Of a stretch of DNA of 64,000 bases, positions 1 to 9,224 are shown piece by piece; positions within the stretch are counted from its first letter, which is position 1, and the number at the start of each line of letters is the position of its first letter. The position numbers and the translations under genes were made by a program. The DNA lies in assembly GCA_051201605.1 (NCBI GenBank), contig CP179201.1, forward strand, positions 1,674,001 to 1,738,000, given 5' to 3'. Under the pieces are notes generated by a model. That model saw only the letters and a program-made list of their open reading frames with translations, did not search any database and was not told the DNA's origin. The stretch comes from CABZJG01 sp902512685. Its GTDB lineage: Bacteria > Pseudomonadota > Alphaproteobacteria > Rhodobacterales > Rhodobacteraceae.

Positions 1-515
1 ATGGGCCCCTGTCCCTGTTGCAATTTGATGCGCATTCGGACACATGGCCGGATAATGATATGAGCCGCGTTGATCACGGAACCATGTTTTACAAAGCGGT
101 CAAAACAGGTCTGATTGACCCGTCACGCTCGGTTCAGGTGGGCATCCGAACCACCAACGAAGATTCGCTTGGTGTGAATATAATTGATGCGCGTGAGGTC
201 CATGAAACAGGCCCCGTTGCTGTGGCTAAAAAGATAAAGTCACTGCTTGGCGATGCGCCAACTTATCTCAGTTTTGACATTGATTGTCTTGATCCTGGCT
301 TTGCGCCGGGAACTGGCACGCCGGTCTGGGGCGGTCTGTCCTCGGGGCAGGCGGCGATTATCCTGCGTGATTTGGCAGGCATAAACATCCTTGGGGGGGA
401 TGTGGTTGAAGTGTCGCCGCAATACGACAGCAGTGGGGCCACGGCTGTTGCCGGCGCCCATGTGGCAGTCGAATTAATTTGCCTTTGGGCGCATAAGCAC
501 AGAAAGAACGGTTAA
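1..515 (+). CDS. speB: Agmatinase-type ureohydrolase, C-terminal part (cut by window start)
   Basis: Cytosolic ureohydrolase that would release urea from agmatine or a related guanidino compound using two Mn ions. The frame is open back to base 3, so the real start lies before the window and roughly the last half of a normal 310-320 residue protein is visible. The metal-binding motif FDAHSDTW lies at about bases 24-47 and the second one, SFDIDCLDP, at about bases 270-296; both ligand sets look intact. DUF1499 follows after 4 bp. Substrate within the family (agmatine, guanidinobutyrate, proclavaminate-like) cannot be told from this part. Confidence 0.85.
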   Translation, partial: GPLSLLQFDAHSDTWPDNDMSRVDHGTMFYKAVKTGLIDPSRSVQVGIRTTNEDSLGVNIIDAREVHETGPVAVAKKIKSLLGDAPTYLSFDIDCLDPGFAPGTGTPVWGGLSSGQAAIILRDLAGINILGGDVVEVSPQYDSSGATAVAGAHVAVELICLWAHKHRKNG

Positions 516-519
516 TCCT

Positions 520-948
520 ATGGTCTTTTTGAAATTGGTGTTGGGCGCCTGCGCCGTCATCGTGGTTTTAGGGCTTTTATGGATACGGTTTGCGCCGATT
601 TATAAAGACAGCTGGCATGTGACAACACGCGCAGAACGCGACAAAGCCTTTATGGGCGGCGTCATACGCTTTTTGCCCGCAGCGGGCAAGGCAGAGTTAG
701 AGCAGCTCGTTTCAGTGGTCGAGCAGGCGCCGTGGACAAAACATATTGCCGGCGATGTCGAAGAAGGAATGCTGACCTATGTGACCCGCACAAAGGTTTT
801 TGGATTTCCGGACTTTACCACCCTTTGGCTGTCTGATGCGGGCTTGCATATTTATGCGCGCGTGCGCTTTGGGCGGGTTGATTTTGGGGTAAATAAGGCA
901 CGTATTGTTGACTGGCTAAGAAAGGCAGGGCTTGAGGATACCCCTTGA
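520..948 (+). CDS. DUF1499 family membrane-anchored protein
   Basis: A 142-residue protein of unknown function resembling the DUF1499 family. One hydrophobic segment covers about residues 4-24 and serves as an N-terminal membrane anchor; the rest is a soluble domain with the family-like stretch TRTKVFGFPDFTTLW (about residues 89-103). The ATG is 4 bp after the agmatinase stop, so the two are probably co-transcribed, and prfA begins 31 bp downstream. No catalytic motif is evident. Confidence 0.7.
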   Translation: MVFLKLVLGACAVIVVLGLLWIRFAPIYKDSWHVTTRAERDKAFMGGVIRFLPAAGKAELEQLVSVVEQAPWTKHIAGDVEEGMLTYVTRTKVFGFPDFTTLWLSDAGLHIYARVRFGRVDFGVNKARIVDWLRKAGLEDTP

Positions 949-979
949 CGTCTTTGCTTTAATAGATCAGAGCAGCGCT

Positions 980-2032
980 ATGTTACCCTTAGATAAGCTT
1001 GCACAAATTCAGCAGCGTTTCCAGTTTTTGGAAGCCAAGATGAACGTTGGCGTCTCGGGTGAGGAAATTGCCCAACTGGCGCGGGAATATTCCGAAATAA
1101 AGCCGGTGATATCCCAGATTGAGCAATATCAGGCATTGCTGTCGCAAATCGAAGATGCAACCGAAATGCTCACTGATCCTGATATGCGCGCGCTGGCTGA
1201 GGAAGAGCTGCCAGAGCTGAAAGCCCAATTGCCAGAGGTCGAAGCGGCGCTACAACTTGCGCTTTTGCCCAAAGATGCTGCCGATGCACGGCCGGCAATT
1301 GTTGAAATCCGCCCCGGAACGGGCGGTGAAGAAGCGGCTTTATTTGCCGGTGATCTATTGCGTATGTATCAACGGTATTCCGAAGCGCGCGGCTGGAAGT
1401 TTGAACTGATCGAAGAACAGCAAACCGAGCTTGGCGGGATCAAGGAAGTGGTTGCCCATGTGCGCGGCGAAGGTGTCTTTGCGCGTTTGAAGTATGAAAG
1501 TGGTGTGCACCGCGTACAGCGCGTGCCCGAAACTGAAAGCGGCGGGCGTGTGCATACCTCGGCGGCAACGGTGGCTGTGTTGCCCGAAGCAGAGGATGTC
1601 GACATCCAGATAAATGCCAATGATTTGCGCATTGATACGATGCGCAGCTCTGGCGCGGGCGGCCAGCATGTAAACACCACAGATTCAGCGGTGAGAATTA
1701 CCCATCTTCCCACCGGCATCGTGGTGACAAGTTCGGAAAAATCTCAGCACCGAAACCGCGAAATTGCAATGCAGGTTCTCAAAACACGGCTCTATGATCT
1801 TGAGCGCCAGCGGGTTGATGATGAACGCTCGGCAGACAGAAAATCACAAGTTGGCTCTGGCGATCGCTCAGAGCGGATCAGAACCTATAATTTTCCACAA
1901 GGCCGGATGTCGGATCATCGGATTAATTTGACGCTATATAAATTAGATCAGGTGATGCAGGGCGATCTGGATGAAATGATCGATGCGCTAGCTGCAGACG
2001 CTCAGGCCAGCATGCTGGCGGATTTAAATTAA
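980..2032 (+). CDS. prfA: Peptide chain release factor 1
   Basis: Class I release factor that reads UAA and UAG stop codons and triggers peptide release in the ribosomal A site. The open frame extends upstream, but the ATG at 980 (MLPLDKLAQI) gives the family's normal 350 residues. The GGQ peptidyl-hydrolysis motif sits in SSGAGGQHVN, and the RF1 type is supported by PET in the tripeptide anticodon position (RVPETESGG) in place of the RF2 SPF. The stop overlaps the prmC start by one base, fitting the usual pairing with the enzyme that methylates the GGQ glutamine. Confidence 0.96.
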   Translation: MLPLDKLAQIQQRFQFLEAKMNVGVSGEEIAQLAREYSEIKPVISQIEQYQALLSQIEDATEMLTDPDMRALAEEELPELKAQLPEVEAALQLALLPKDAADARPAIVEIRPGTGGEEAALFAGDLLRMYQRYSEARGWKFELIEEQQTELGGIKEVVAHVRGEGVFARLKYESGVHRVQRVPETESGGRVHTSAATVAVLPEAEDVDIQINANDLRIDTMRSSGAGGQHVNTTDSAVRITHLPTGIVVTSSEKSQHRNREIAMQVLKTRLYDLERQRVDDERSADRKSQVGSGDRSERIRTYNFPQGRMSDHRINLTLYKLDQVMQGDLDEMIDALAADAQASMLADLN

Positions 2033-2865
2033 TGATTTTGCGCGAGTTGATGATCCAGGCCCAAGCACAGTTACGGGCTGCAAATATTGAAAACCCCGGG
2101 CGCGACGTGCGCAAATTGGCAGCGGCTGCTTTGGCGGTGCCTGCCGAACGGTTAACCTTTGTTTCTGACAGTGCGGCCAGTCCTGAACAAGCGGCCCAGT
2201 TTGACTTTTATATATCCCAAAGGCTTGCCCGCAAACCGGTGGCAAGGATCTTGGGCCACCGTGAGTTTTGGGGACGTCAGTTTGAAATTTCAGCCGACGT
2301 TCTGGACCCGCGCGGCGATACCGAAACCATCGTGCTTGAGGCGTTAAAAATGCCGGCAAAGCGGCTGCTTGATCTGGGCACAGGCAGCGGCGTACTGGCT
2401 GTTACCTTGCTTGCGGAATGGCCAGCGTCCCAAGCTGTTGCCAGCGATATTTCAAATGCAGCATTAGCAATTGCCGCGAAAAATGCTGATGTGCATGGCG
2501 TTAGCGGACGGCTTGAATTTTGCTGCTCGGATTGGTTAGAGGCAATTTCAGGACAGTTTGATCTGATTGTTTCAAACCCGCCCTATATTGCACAGGACGA
2601 ATTGCCGGGGTTAAGCGCAGACGTGATACGGTATGATCCCAAAATAGCCCTTAGCCCCGGAAAAGACGGGTTGGCAGCCTATCGCACGATTGGCCACAAT
2701 GCCAAAGACCATCTTTTGCCGGGCGGTCGATTGATTGTTGAAATCGGTGCTTCGCAGGCAGCAGATGTTAAAACAATATTTACACAAAGTGGCTATCAAG
2801 AAATAGCGAGCCTGCAGGATTTAAATGAACGAGATCGTGTGATTACCGCAAGAATGCCAGAATAA
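2032..2865 (+). CDS. prmC: Release factor glutamine methyltransferase
   Basis: SAM-dependent N5-glutamine methyltransferase that modifies the GGQ glutamine of release factors. Its length is 277 residues, normal for PrmC. An N-terminal helical domain (about 1-80) is followed by a Rossmann methyltransferase domain with the SAM loop LDLGTGSGVLAV and the catalytic NPPY motif (SNPPYIAQ). The ATG overlaps the last base of prfA, so translation is probably coupled. A gap of about 225 bp with no recognised feature follows. Confidence 0.95.
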   Translation: MILRELMIQAQAQLRAANIENPGRDVRKLAAAALAVPAERLTFVSDSAASPEQAAQFDFYISQRLARKPVARILGHREFWGRQFEISADVLDPRGDTETIVLEALKMPAKRLLDLGTGSGVLAVTLLAEWPASQAVASDISNAALAIAAKNADVHGVSGRLEFCCSDWLEAISGQFDLIVSNPPYIAQDELPGLSADVIRYDPKIALSPGKDGLAAYRTIGHNAKDHLLPGGRLIVEIGASQAADVKTIFTQSGYQEIASLQDLNERDRVITARMPE

Positions 2866-3090
2866 ATGTAATAGTTTTGCAATTTTGCATCTAAATGGAT
2901 ATTTTTTTGGGGAAAATGTTGAATCCCTCTTGAAACACACCACCCGATCAGTTTAGCTAATCTCAGTCGCAAGATGGGAGCGTGTAAAGTTATCCTCGCG
3001 ACGTATAATCCTAATCGTTTTTAAACCGGTTTTCTCAACCACAAAAAAAGCGATGTGAGCGTAATATAGCACAGGGCTAGAAAGCTTATA

Positions 3091-3714
3091 ATGAGATCAT
3101 CAAAATCCCGTTCGCGGTCTAAGCAGAACCGCAACCGTTCGGTCGGAAATGTCGTTAATAGAGTTTTTGATAGCTCTGGACCGGAAGGTAAAGTGCGCGG
3201 AACCCCGCAGCAAATTATTGAAAAATACAACCAACTTGCACGGGATGCGCAGCTCAGCAACGACCGCGTTGCAACCGAAAATTTTCAACAGCACGCAGAA
3301 CATTATCTGCGCTTGCTTGGCGAAGCGCAGCGCGAACAAGAGGCACGGCGTGAACAGCAAGAGCGCGATAACCGCGAGCGACAAGCCGAGCGCGATCGCG
3401 AACGCAATGAACGATCAAATTCTCCGGCAGTTGAACCTGTGGGCCAGGATGTGTTTATGGATGATCCATCGCAAAGCGAGCAGCCTGATATTGCCTCAAT
3501 GCCAGGCGTAGATCAATCGATGGGGTTGGTTGACACACCTGAATCCCAGCCTTCGGTATCAGAGGTATCTTCGCAAGAAGAACGCTCTAAGGCGCCGCGC
3601 AAACCGCGTGCACCACGCCGCAAAAAGCCCGAACCAACCGCAGACAATCCAATTGTTGCTGATAGTGAAGCACCGGTGGTGGGTGAAAGCGAAAGCCCCG
3701 AAGCGGCTGAGTAA
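3091..3714 (+). CDS. DUF4167 domain protein
   Basis: A 207-residue, strongly charged protein. Residues 1-25 are Arg/Ser/Asn rich; about 30-90 form the DUF4167 domain (GPEGKVRGTPQQIIEKYNQL, then the AEHYLRLL stretch); the remainder is a low-complexity Arg/Glu/Gln region followed by an acidic Pro/Ser tail with a basic patch. The family usually lies next to prmC in alphaproteobacteria, as here. Function is unknown; the composition suggests nucleic-acid or RNP contact, which is inference only. Confidence 0.85.
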   Translation: MRSSKSRSRSKQNRNRSVGNVVNRVFDSSGPEGKVRGTPQQIIEKYNQLARDAQLSNDRVATENFQQHAEHYLRLLGEAQREQEARREQQERDNRERQAERDRERNERSNSPAVEPVGQDVFMDDPSQSEQPDIASMPGVDQSMGLVDTPESQPSVSEVSSQEERSKAPRKPRAPRRKKPEPTADNPIVADSEAPVVGESESPEAAE

Positions 3715-3750
3715 GGTTTTCTTTACAGATCGCCTAGCGCGTTTCCAATA

Positions 3751-4590
3751 TTAGTGGACCAGTTCGCGCGCAAGCGCGCAAAAACCTTCTAGGGGGATGT
3801 TTTCGGCGCGGTCGGTGGGGGCAATGCCCGCCGCGCGCAATCTATCTTCAATATCGCCGCCAAGCGGCTTAAGCGCTGACCGCAGCATTTTTCGCCGCTG
3901 ATTAAAGGCCGTTGCAACAACCCGTTCAAGCGTCTTTGCGTCTGCTGGGAACTTGGGCTCTTTCAGAGCCACCAAGTGAACAACCGCGCTGGACACTTTC
4001 GGCGGCGGCGTAAAAGCCTCTGGCGGCAGCGATAGCACGATATTCGCAGTGCAGCGCCATTGGGCCAAAATAGCCAGCCTGCCATAGGCTTTTGATCCGG
4101 GCTGGGCCGTAATCCTTTCGGCCACTTCGCGTTGAAACATCAGCGTCAGGCTCTGCCAAAAGGGCGGCCAGCGCGGCGGCGTAAGCCAGCGCACCAAAAG
4201 CTCGGTTCCGATGTTATAGGGCAGGTTGGCCGCGATACGGATTGGAGCAGTCAAATGCAGGGTTGGGTCAATATCTAGGGCATCCCCTTCCAGCACCTGC
4301 AAACGCTCCGGATGGTGTGCTACGATATCCTCCAAAGCAGGAATGCAACGCCGGTCTTTTTCGACAGCCACGACCCTGCGTGCGCCTTCTGCCAAAAGCC
4401 CTCGGGTTAGGCCGCCGGGGCCGGGGCCAATTTCAAGAACATCGCAGTTTGCCAGATCACCCACTTGGCGGGCAATTTTTGCTGTCAGGTTCAAATCTAA
4501 AAGGAAATTTTGCCCAAGTGATTTTCGGGCTTTAAGTTCATGAGTGGCAATCACGTCACGCAGAGGGGGCAGGGCGTCGATCTGGCTCAA
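3751..4590 (-). CDS. rsmA: 16S rRNA (A1518/A1519) dimethyltransferase
   Basis: KsgA-type enzyme that dimethylates two adjacent adenosines near the 3' end of 16S rRNA during small-subunit maturation. At 279 residues it is normal in length. Visible are the family N-terminus KSLGQNFLLD, the SAM loop LEIGPGPGGLT and the NLPYNIGTELL catalytic loop. It is last in a minus-strand run lptF-lptG-surA-pdxA-rsmA and overlaps the end of pdxA by 4 bp. It converges with the DUF4167 gene 36 bp away. Confidence 0.95.
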   Translation of the reverse strand: MSQIDALPPLRDVIATHELKARKSLGQNFLLDLNLTAKIARQVGDLANCDVLEIGPGPGGLTRGLLAEGARRVVAVEKDRRCIPALEDIVAHHPERLQVLEGDALDIDPTLHLTAPIRIAANLPYNIGTELLVRWLTPPRWPPFWQSLTLMFQREVAERITAQPGSKAYGRLAILAQWRCTANIVLSLPPEAFTPPPKVSSAVVHLVALKEPKFPADAKTLERVVATAFNQRRKMLRSALKPLGGDIEDRLRAAGIAPTDRAENIPLEGFCALARELVH

Positions 4591-5555
4591 GACGATGCGC
4601 CCAGTTTAGCTGCCAACCGCAAGGCTTCTACCGTCGAAGTTTCATTGGCAATTCCGCGCCCTGCGATATCAAGCGCTGTGCCGTGGTCAGGCGATGTGCG
4701 CACGAAAGGCAAGCCAAGGGTGACATTCACGCCGCGATCAAAATCTAAGGTTTTAATCGGGATCAAGGCCTGATCATGGTACATTGCAATCACGGCATCA
4801 TAAGACGCGCGTGCACGCTTATGAAACAATGTGTCGGCAGAATGCGGCCCTGAAAGATGCCAGCCTTTGGTTTTCAAGCTTTCAATTGCGGGGATAATCA
4901 CATCAACTTCCTGAGAGCCCATTTTTCCGCCTTCGCCGGCATGCGGGTTAAGCCCGGTGATCGCAAGGCGTGGTTCAGCAATGTTAAACTTGTCAATTAA
5001 CGCCGCGCGAGTGATTGAGATGGTGCGCTCTAAGAGCGGCTGGGTCAGCGTATCTGCCACTTGCTCTAAAGGGATATGGATCGTCGCAGGCACCACCCGC
5101 AGGCTGGGACTTGCCAGCATCATCACCACATGATCGACAGTGCTAAGATGGGCAAGATATTCTGTATGTCCCGGAAACCCAAAACCAGCGCCGTCCTGCA
5201 AGGCCTTTTTGTGAATAGGAGCGGTGCAAATCGCAGAAGCTTCTTTGTTTTGAACATACTCAACCGCCCGCGCGATGATATCAACAACCGAGGCGGCATT
5301 GGCTGGGTTTGGATGCCCTGCCTGCACCTCGGATGGAAAGGGATGCGGCAACACAGGCAGTCCATTTGCCATTGCTTGTGCCGCAAGAGAGGGATGATCT
5401 ATTTCAAGTGCCAGCTCGGGATGTGGAAGGATGCTTGGGTCGCCTATCCAACAAAACACCATTTCGTTTCGTAAAAGTTGCCACGCCTTTTGGGCTAGTT
5501 CTGGGCCTATTCCTGCCGGTTCGCCGCAGGTCATAACAACCGGAGCAAGGGTCAT
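4587..5555 (-). CDS. pdxA: 4-hydroxythreonine-4-phosphate dehydrogenase
   Basis: NAD-dependent enzyme of the DXP-dependent pyridoxal phosphate pathway. Normal length of 322 residues. Family landmarks are the start TCGEPAGIGPEL, FPGHTEYLA, the metal/substrate region TGLNPHAGEGG and the C-terminal FVRTSPDHGTALDIAG. It overlaps surA upstream by 4 bp and rsmA downstream by 4 bp, so the three genes are probably translated in a coupled way. The surA-pdxA-rsmA order is widely conserved in Gram-negative bacteria. Confidence 0.96.
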   Translation of the reverse strand: MTLAPVVMTCGEPAGIGPELAQKAWQLLRNEMVFCWIGDPSILPHPELALEIDHPSLAAQAMANGLPVLPHPFPSEVQAGHPNPANAASVVDIIARAVEYVQNKEASAICTAPIHKKALQDGAGFGFPGHTEYLAHLSTVDHVVMMLASPSLRVVPATIHIPLEQVADTLTQPLLERTISITRAALIDKFNIAEPRLAITGLNPHAGEGGKMGSQEVDVIIPAIESLKTKGWHLSGPHSADTLFHKRARASYDAVIAMYHDQALIPIKTLDFDRGVNVTLGLPFVRTSPDHGTALDIAGRGIANETSTVEALRLAAKLGASS

Positions 5556-6751
5556 TTTTCAATAATCCGCGCGTCCTGACGTAGATTTTCAAGGTAGCCC
5601 TCTGCATATCCAGCCAAACGCTTGTTGCGCAATCCAAAGCGGATTTTTTCAAGATCTGTTGCCGAGTTTTGTGCCAGCGTGTTGCGGCCGCAGACCATGA
5701 CCATAAGGGTCTGATCTGTGATGGACAAGAATTCCTTTTCTTGTCGATCGAGGCGCGCGACCACGGAGCGAATATCAGATTTTATTTTTACCAAAGCACT
5801 GCTGTTGCGGTTAAAGACATGGTTAGGGTGATCAGCGGCCAAAGCATAAAGATCGTCGCAATGTTTGATGCCTACCTGCAACTTCATTTGCATTGCTGAA
5901 TCGCCTGCAGGAAATTTATAGGTCAGATAGTCAATGATGGCCTTGTTGGCGCGATCAACGCCGGTCTCCTCTACTGCCCTTAATTGAAATAAGGCTAGCC
6001 CGTTAGGAATGGGCAGAGGGTCAGTGACATCACCGGGAGCCAGACCAAAAATGAGCGGTTGCACGACCGCAGGTAGTTTTTCCAAAGCTTGCCATTTGAT
6101 ATGACCACCTGAGGCGCTGGTTGGTGCGACCGAATAGCGCCGCGCCGCATCTGAAAAAGCCTTTGTCGAGGTGATTTTTGATAGCTCATCAGCAAGGTCT
6201 TGGGCTTTTTGCTCTTGTCCGGGCAACACCTGCAAAATAATTTCAGACAGCAATACCCGGATGCCGCCACCCGATCCTTCTATATTCGTTGAGCGCTCTA
6301 GCTGTGCATCAGGGACTTGGCTTTGAGCCCCAAATTTGGTTTGGACTACAGCGCGCCATAACAGTCCGGATTTGACGAAATCGCGCAGCGTTGTTTCGCT
6401 AATGCCCAGAGCCTTGAGCTGTTTGACAAAATTTGGAAGATCAAGTTTTCCGCGGGCGGCAAATTCTTCCATGCCGAGTTTGATCTCGGCCTCGGTCAGT
6501 TCAACCCCAATGGTTTTGGCAGCGCTCAATTTAAGACGGTCATCGATCAATTGCTCTTTGGCAATCAAGTCGGGATCGCCCGGTACATTTAGCAGCTTTA
6601 GAAACAGGCTGCGCTGACGCAGTTCATAAACGGTAATGGATCTGTCGTTTACTTTGATGGCAGTGGAAAATAGATTTTCTGCATTAGCAAAGCTTGCCGA
6701 AAAAAACAGCGCAAATATTATCGAACAGCTCATCAATAAGGGTTTAATCAT
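5552..6751 (-). CDS. surA: Periplasmic chaperone / peptidyl-prolyl isomerase SurA-like
   Basis: A 399-residue periplasmic folding factor for outer-membrane proteins. A signal peptide is clear at residues 1-24 (hydrophobic, ending ANAEN). A SurA N-terminal helical domain follows (VNDRSITVYELRQR), then one parvulin/PPIC-like domain around 165-265 (YSVAPTSASGGHIKW, FGLAPGDVTDPLPI) and a C-terminal extension. It overlaps pdxA by 4 bp. Its neighbour is lptG, 115 bp upstream, where lptD would normally lie between them. A single rather than double PPIase domain is common in alphaproteobacterial SurA. Confidence 0.85.
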   Translation of the reverse strand: MIKPLLMSCSIIFALFFSASFANAENLFSTAIKVNDRSITVYELRQRSLFLKLLNVPGDPDLIAKEQLIDDRLKLSAAKTIGVELTEAEIKLGMEEFAARGKLDLPNFVKQLKALGISETTLRDFVKSGLLWRAVVQTKFGAQSQVPDAQLERSTNIEGSGGGIRVLLSEIILQVLPGQEQKAQDLADELSKITSTKAFSDAARRYSVAPTSASGGHIKWQALEKLPAVVQPLIFGLAPGDVTDPLPIPNGLALFQLRAVEETGVDRANKAIIDYLTYKFPAGDSAMQMKLQVGIKHCDDLYALAADHPNHVFNRNSSALVKIKSDIRSVVARLDRQEKEFLSITDQTLMVMVCGRNTLAQNSATDLEKIRFGLRNKRLAGYAEGYLENLRQDARIIEK

Positions 6752-6866
6752 AGCCTAATCCTAACATGCACAAATAAACTGCGCAGCTTTATCTCGTGTT
6801 TAATTTCCAATGCACTTAAAGGAAAGACCGCGATGCTTAGAAAATTGCAAAAGAACGGATAAATCA
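6752..6866 (-). other. lptG-surA gap where lptD would be expected
   Basis: Only 115 bp separate lptG and surA. In many alphaproteobacteria the large lptD gene lies exactly here. The gap contains one short minus-strand frame, with a possible GTG start directly after the lptG stop, that would give about 39 residues with a hydrophobic N-terminal half. It shows no recognisable LptD sequence. Confidence 0.6.
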
Positions 6867-7961
6867 CTAGCCTTCCTCCGCCTGAAATAGAATACCAAGC
6901 CCGAGAAAGAGAGCCGCCAATGGCGGAGCCCAAGCGGCAAGCGTAACCGGTAGTTGACCGTTTTCAGCCAGGATCTGAGCAAAATTTCGGACATAAAACA
7001 GCCCAAATCCAAGCAAGATGGCCATTAACACACCTAAACCCATGCTGCGTTGTCGGCTGTGTCCCATGGTAAAGGCTGCTCCTATAAGCACCATAGCTAC
7101 CAAGAAGAGTGGCCTTGCAATTTCTGTTTGATACCAAACTTCGTGACGCCGTGCCGAAAAACCAGCAGACTTAAGCTGATTTATCATAACAGGCAGGGCC
7201 CAGAATGAAACCGTTGAAGGTTTTCCAAAGCGGTCTTGTATCTGATCCGTAGTGAGGTTTGAAGGCACACGCAGCCATTCATGTTCTCGAGCGTTTTCTT
7301 CTGCGTTTATTCCCGAAATTAGTGGCCAAACCTTGGTTTTGTTAAGCCACCACTCACTCCCTTGCAAACTTGCCGAGTTGGCTTCAATACGGCGTTTGGG
7401 GCCGCCGTCTGGATGATGCTCCAGCATGCTAACTCCATAAAGGACAGAGCCATCAAAGTTGGCGCGCTCTGCCCGAATGACGGTTTGACCGTTTTCATTG
7501 CCTTGGCGGAGCCAGAGGCCTTCTGCACCAATTGAAATGACAGAGCGTCTTTGATTGGAATAACTGTCCTTCAGATCAAGGTAGAGAGCCGATGTGGCCG
7601 ACACAATGGGATTGAACACAGTAACCAGCATTCCCCCAAGGAAGATAGTCACCACCATCGGGCCAATCAGCGCCTGCATTGCCGAGCGCCCTGTATTTCG
7701 GCTGATTACCAACTCATTAGATCTGCTCAGTGAAATATAAACTGCTGCCGCCGAAATAATCATGATCAATGGCATCATTTGGTATAAAACTTCTGGGGTG
7801 TTCAAAAGGGTTAAAATGAACACTTCGCGAAAAGAAATAATTGATGAAAAACTACGCAATTGACTGACCAGATCAAACAAGAACAAAAATAGAAAAAATA
7901 AGACAAAGACCCGAATGAAAAATGCTGTAAAGCGCCGAGCAAAATAGAAATGCAAAATCAT
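6867..7961 (-). CDS. lptG: LPS export ABC transporter permease LptG
   Basis: One of the two inner-membrane permeases that, with LptF and the LptB ATPase, extracts lipopolysaccharide from the inner membrane. At 364 residues it has the expected plan: three N-terminal membrane segments (about 10-35, 55-80, 98-120), a periplasmic beta-jellyroll of roughly 150 residues, and three C-terminal segments (about 275-360). The N-terminus LHFYFARRFTAFF is typical for the family. It overlaps lptF by 4 bp, so the pair is co-translated. Confidence 0.9.
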   Translation of the reverse strand: MILHFYFARRFTAFFIRVFVLFFLFLFLFDLVSQLRSFSSIISFREVFILTLLNTPEVLYQMMPLIMIISAAAVYISLSRSNELVISRNTGRSAMQALIGPMVVTIFLGGMLVTVFNPIVSATSALYLDLKDSYSNQRRSVISIGAEGLWLRQGNENGQTVIRAERANFDGSVLYGVSMLEHHPDGGPKRRIEANSASLQGSEWWLNKTKVWPLISGINAEENAREHEWLRVPSNLTTDQIQDRFGKPSTVSFWALPVMINQLKSAGFSARRHEVWYQTEIARPLFLVAMVLIGAAFTMGHSRQRSMGLGVLMAILLGFGLFYVRNFAQILAENGQLPVTLAAWAPPLAALFLGLGILFQAEEG

Positions 7962-9091
7962 TGGGTCACCTTTTTACGGGTCGCCAGATTTAAACTCCCA
8001 AAGGAAAGGGATGCCGCCAAGAGCAAAGCAAGGGTAAAGATAAACCCAATCAGGACGGGGGTATAGTTCAATATCCACAGCCCTGCGTCCGCGCGCACTG
8101 GCCTTGCGACGATACTTTCAGACATTTTTAAGACGACCAAAAGGAAAATAGCGAATAGGATTTGGCGGCCCGGTCCAAAGCGGCTATATCCGCCAAGCAT
8201 CAGAGCAGCAAATCCAATGAGCGCCGCAACCAAACCTAACAGCGGTTGCTTGTATCGGTCATGGGCTTCTTCAAGCAAAAGCGCCCTTGTTCCCCCGGAT
8301 TTAGATCTTAGCTTTTCTGCACGTGCCATAAGCTCGCCCGTTGAAAGCTCTGACATGCGCGCTTGCAGAACTTGATTTGGGTCGACCAGGGCGCTCATAT
8401 CATAGGACAGATCCTGAAATATTGTTGTTGAGAGTGACTGGGTTTCGTAATCAAGAGTTTGGGCCAGACCATTCACCATAATCATCGTTGTGTTTTCACC
8501 GTCGCGTATGAGATAGGCTTTTTCTGCGGTATAAGTGGTGGCAGCATCCGGAGCTTGGCGGTCAGAGAGAAAGATATCCTTTAATTCGCCCTCGGCTGTG
8601 ATTTCACGAATATAGAAAGTAACGTCCGAGCGCGGATGTAAGAAACTCCCTTCGCGCAGCAGTCGCGCCGATATGCTGGCCGAAACCTCATGTTCGCGTT
8701 GGTGTAGATGGGCAAGGCTTGAGGGTACAAGGTAATGGGTCAGCAAGGCAATGAGCACTAAAACAAAGCACCCAAAGACAAAAAATGGACGGGCCAATCG
8801 CCACGGACTAAACCCAGTGGCTTGCATCACGGTCAGTTCACTTTCGGTGCTCAGCCGGTTGGTGACATATATTGTTGCCGCAAAAGCCGATAGAGGCAGC
8901 ATTAAGCGGATTACATTTGGCAGGCTAAGCAGCGAAAATTCCAAAAATACCAGTGCAGAGTGGCCATTCGTAATCAACCGATCAAATAAAATCACTGCAT
9001 GATTGACCCAATAGACCGCAATTAGCACAAGGGAAAAAAATCCAAAGGCAAACAACATTTGGCGCAGTAAGTAGCGGTCGAACCTTGACAC
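7958..9091 (-). CDS. lptF: LPS export ABC transporter permease LptF
   Basis: Partner permease of LptG in the LptB2FG transporter. 377 residues with the start MSRFDRYLLRQMLFAF, three N-terminal membrane segments, a periplasmic domain (about 120-270) and three C-terminal segments; the conserved region TELTVMQATGFSPWRLARP lies near residue 80-100. It is first in the minus-strand run and diverges from pepA across 133 bp, which must hold both promoters. The lptF/pepA divergence is typical of proteobacteria. Confidence 0.92.
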   Translation of the reverse strand: MSRFDRYLLRQMLFAFGFFSLVLIAVYWVNHAVILFDRLITNGHSALVFLEFSLLSLPNVIRLMLPLSAFAATIYVTNRLSTESELTVMQATGFSPWRLARPFFVFGCFVLVLIALLTHYLVPSSLAHLHQREHEVSASISARLLREGSFLHPRSDVTFYIREITAEGELKDIFLSDRQAPDAATTYTAEKAYLIRDGENTTMIMVNGLAQTLDYETQSLSTTIFQDLSYDMSALVDPNQVLQARMSELSTGELMARAEKLRSKSGGTRALLLEEAHDRYKQPLLGLVAALIGFAALMLGGYSRFGPGRQILFAIFLLVVLKMSESIVARPVRADAGLWILNYTPVLIGFIFTLALLLAASLSFGSLNLATRKKVTQ

Positions 9092-9224
9092 GAAAATCCC
9101 CAGTGGTGTTTTGCAGTTGGATATGGTTTATCTCAAATAATTTCCGTGGCAAACTGAATATTAAAATTAGTGGCGGATCGCCGCTAAATCATCGAAAAGC
9201 CAAAGGCAGGAGAACAGAGTACCA

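Noticed and set aside
1560..1575. PET instead of PAT/PVT in the RF1 anticodon loop as a sign of altered stop-codon reading
   Set aside because: As far as I recall PET is common in alphaproteobacterial RF1, so it does not by itself support amber suppression at 24460.
6748..6933. Short minus-strand frame as an lptD remnant
   Set aside because: Only a hydrophobic stretch is visible and no LptD sequence can be recognised.
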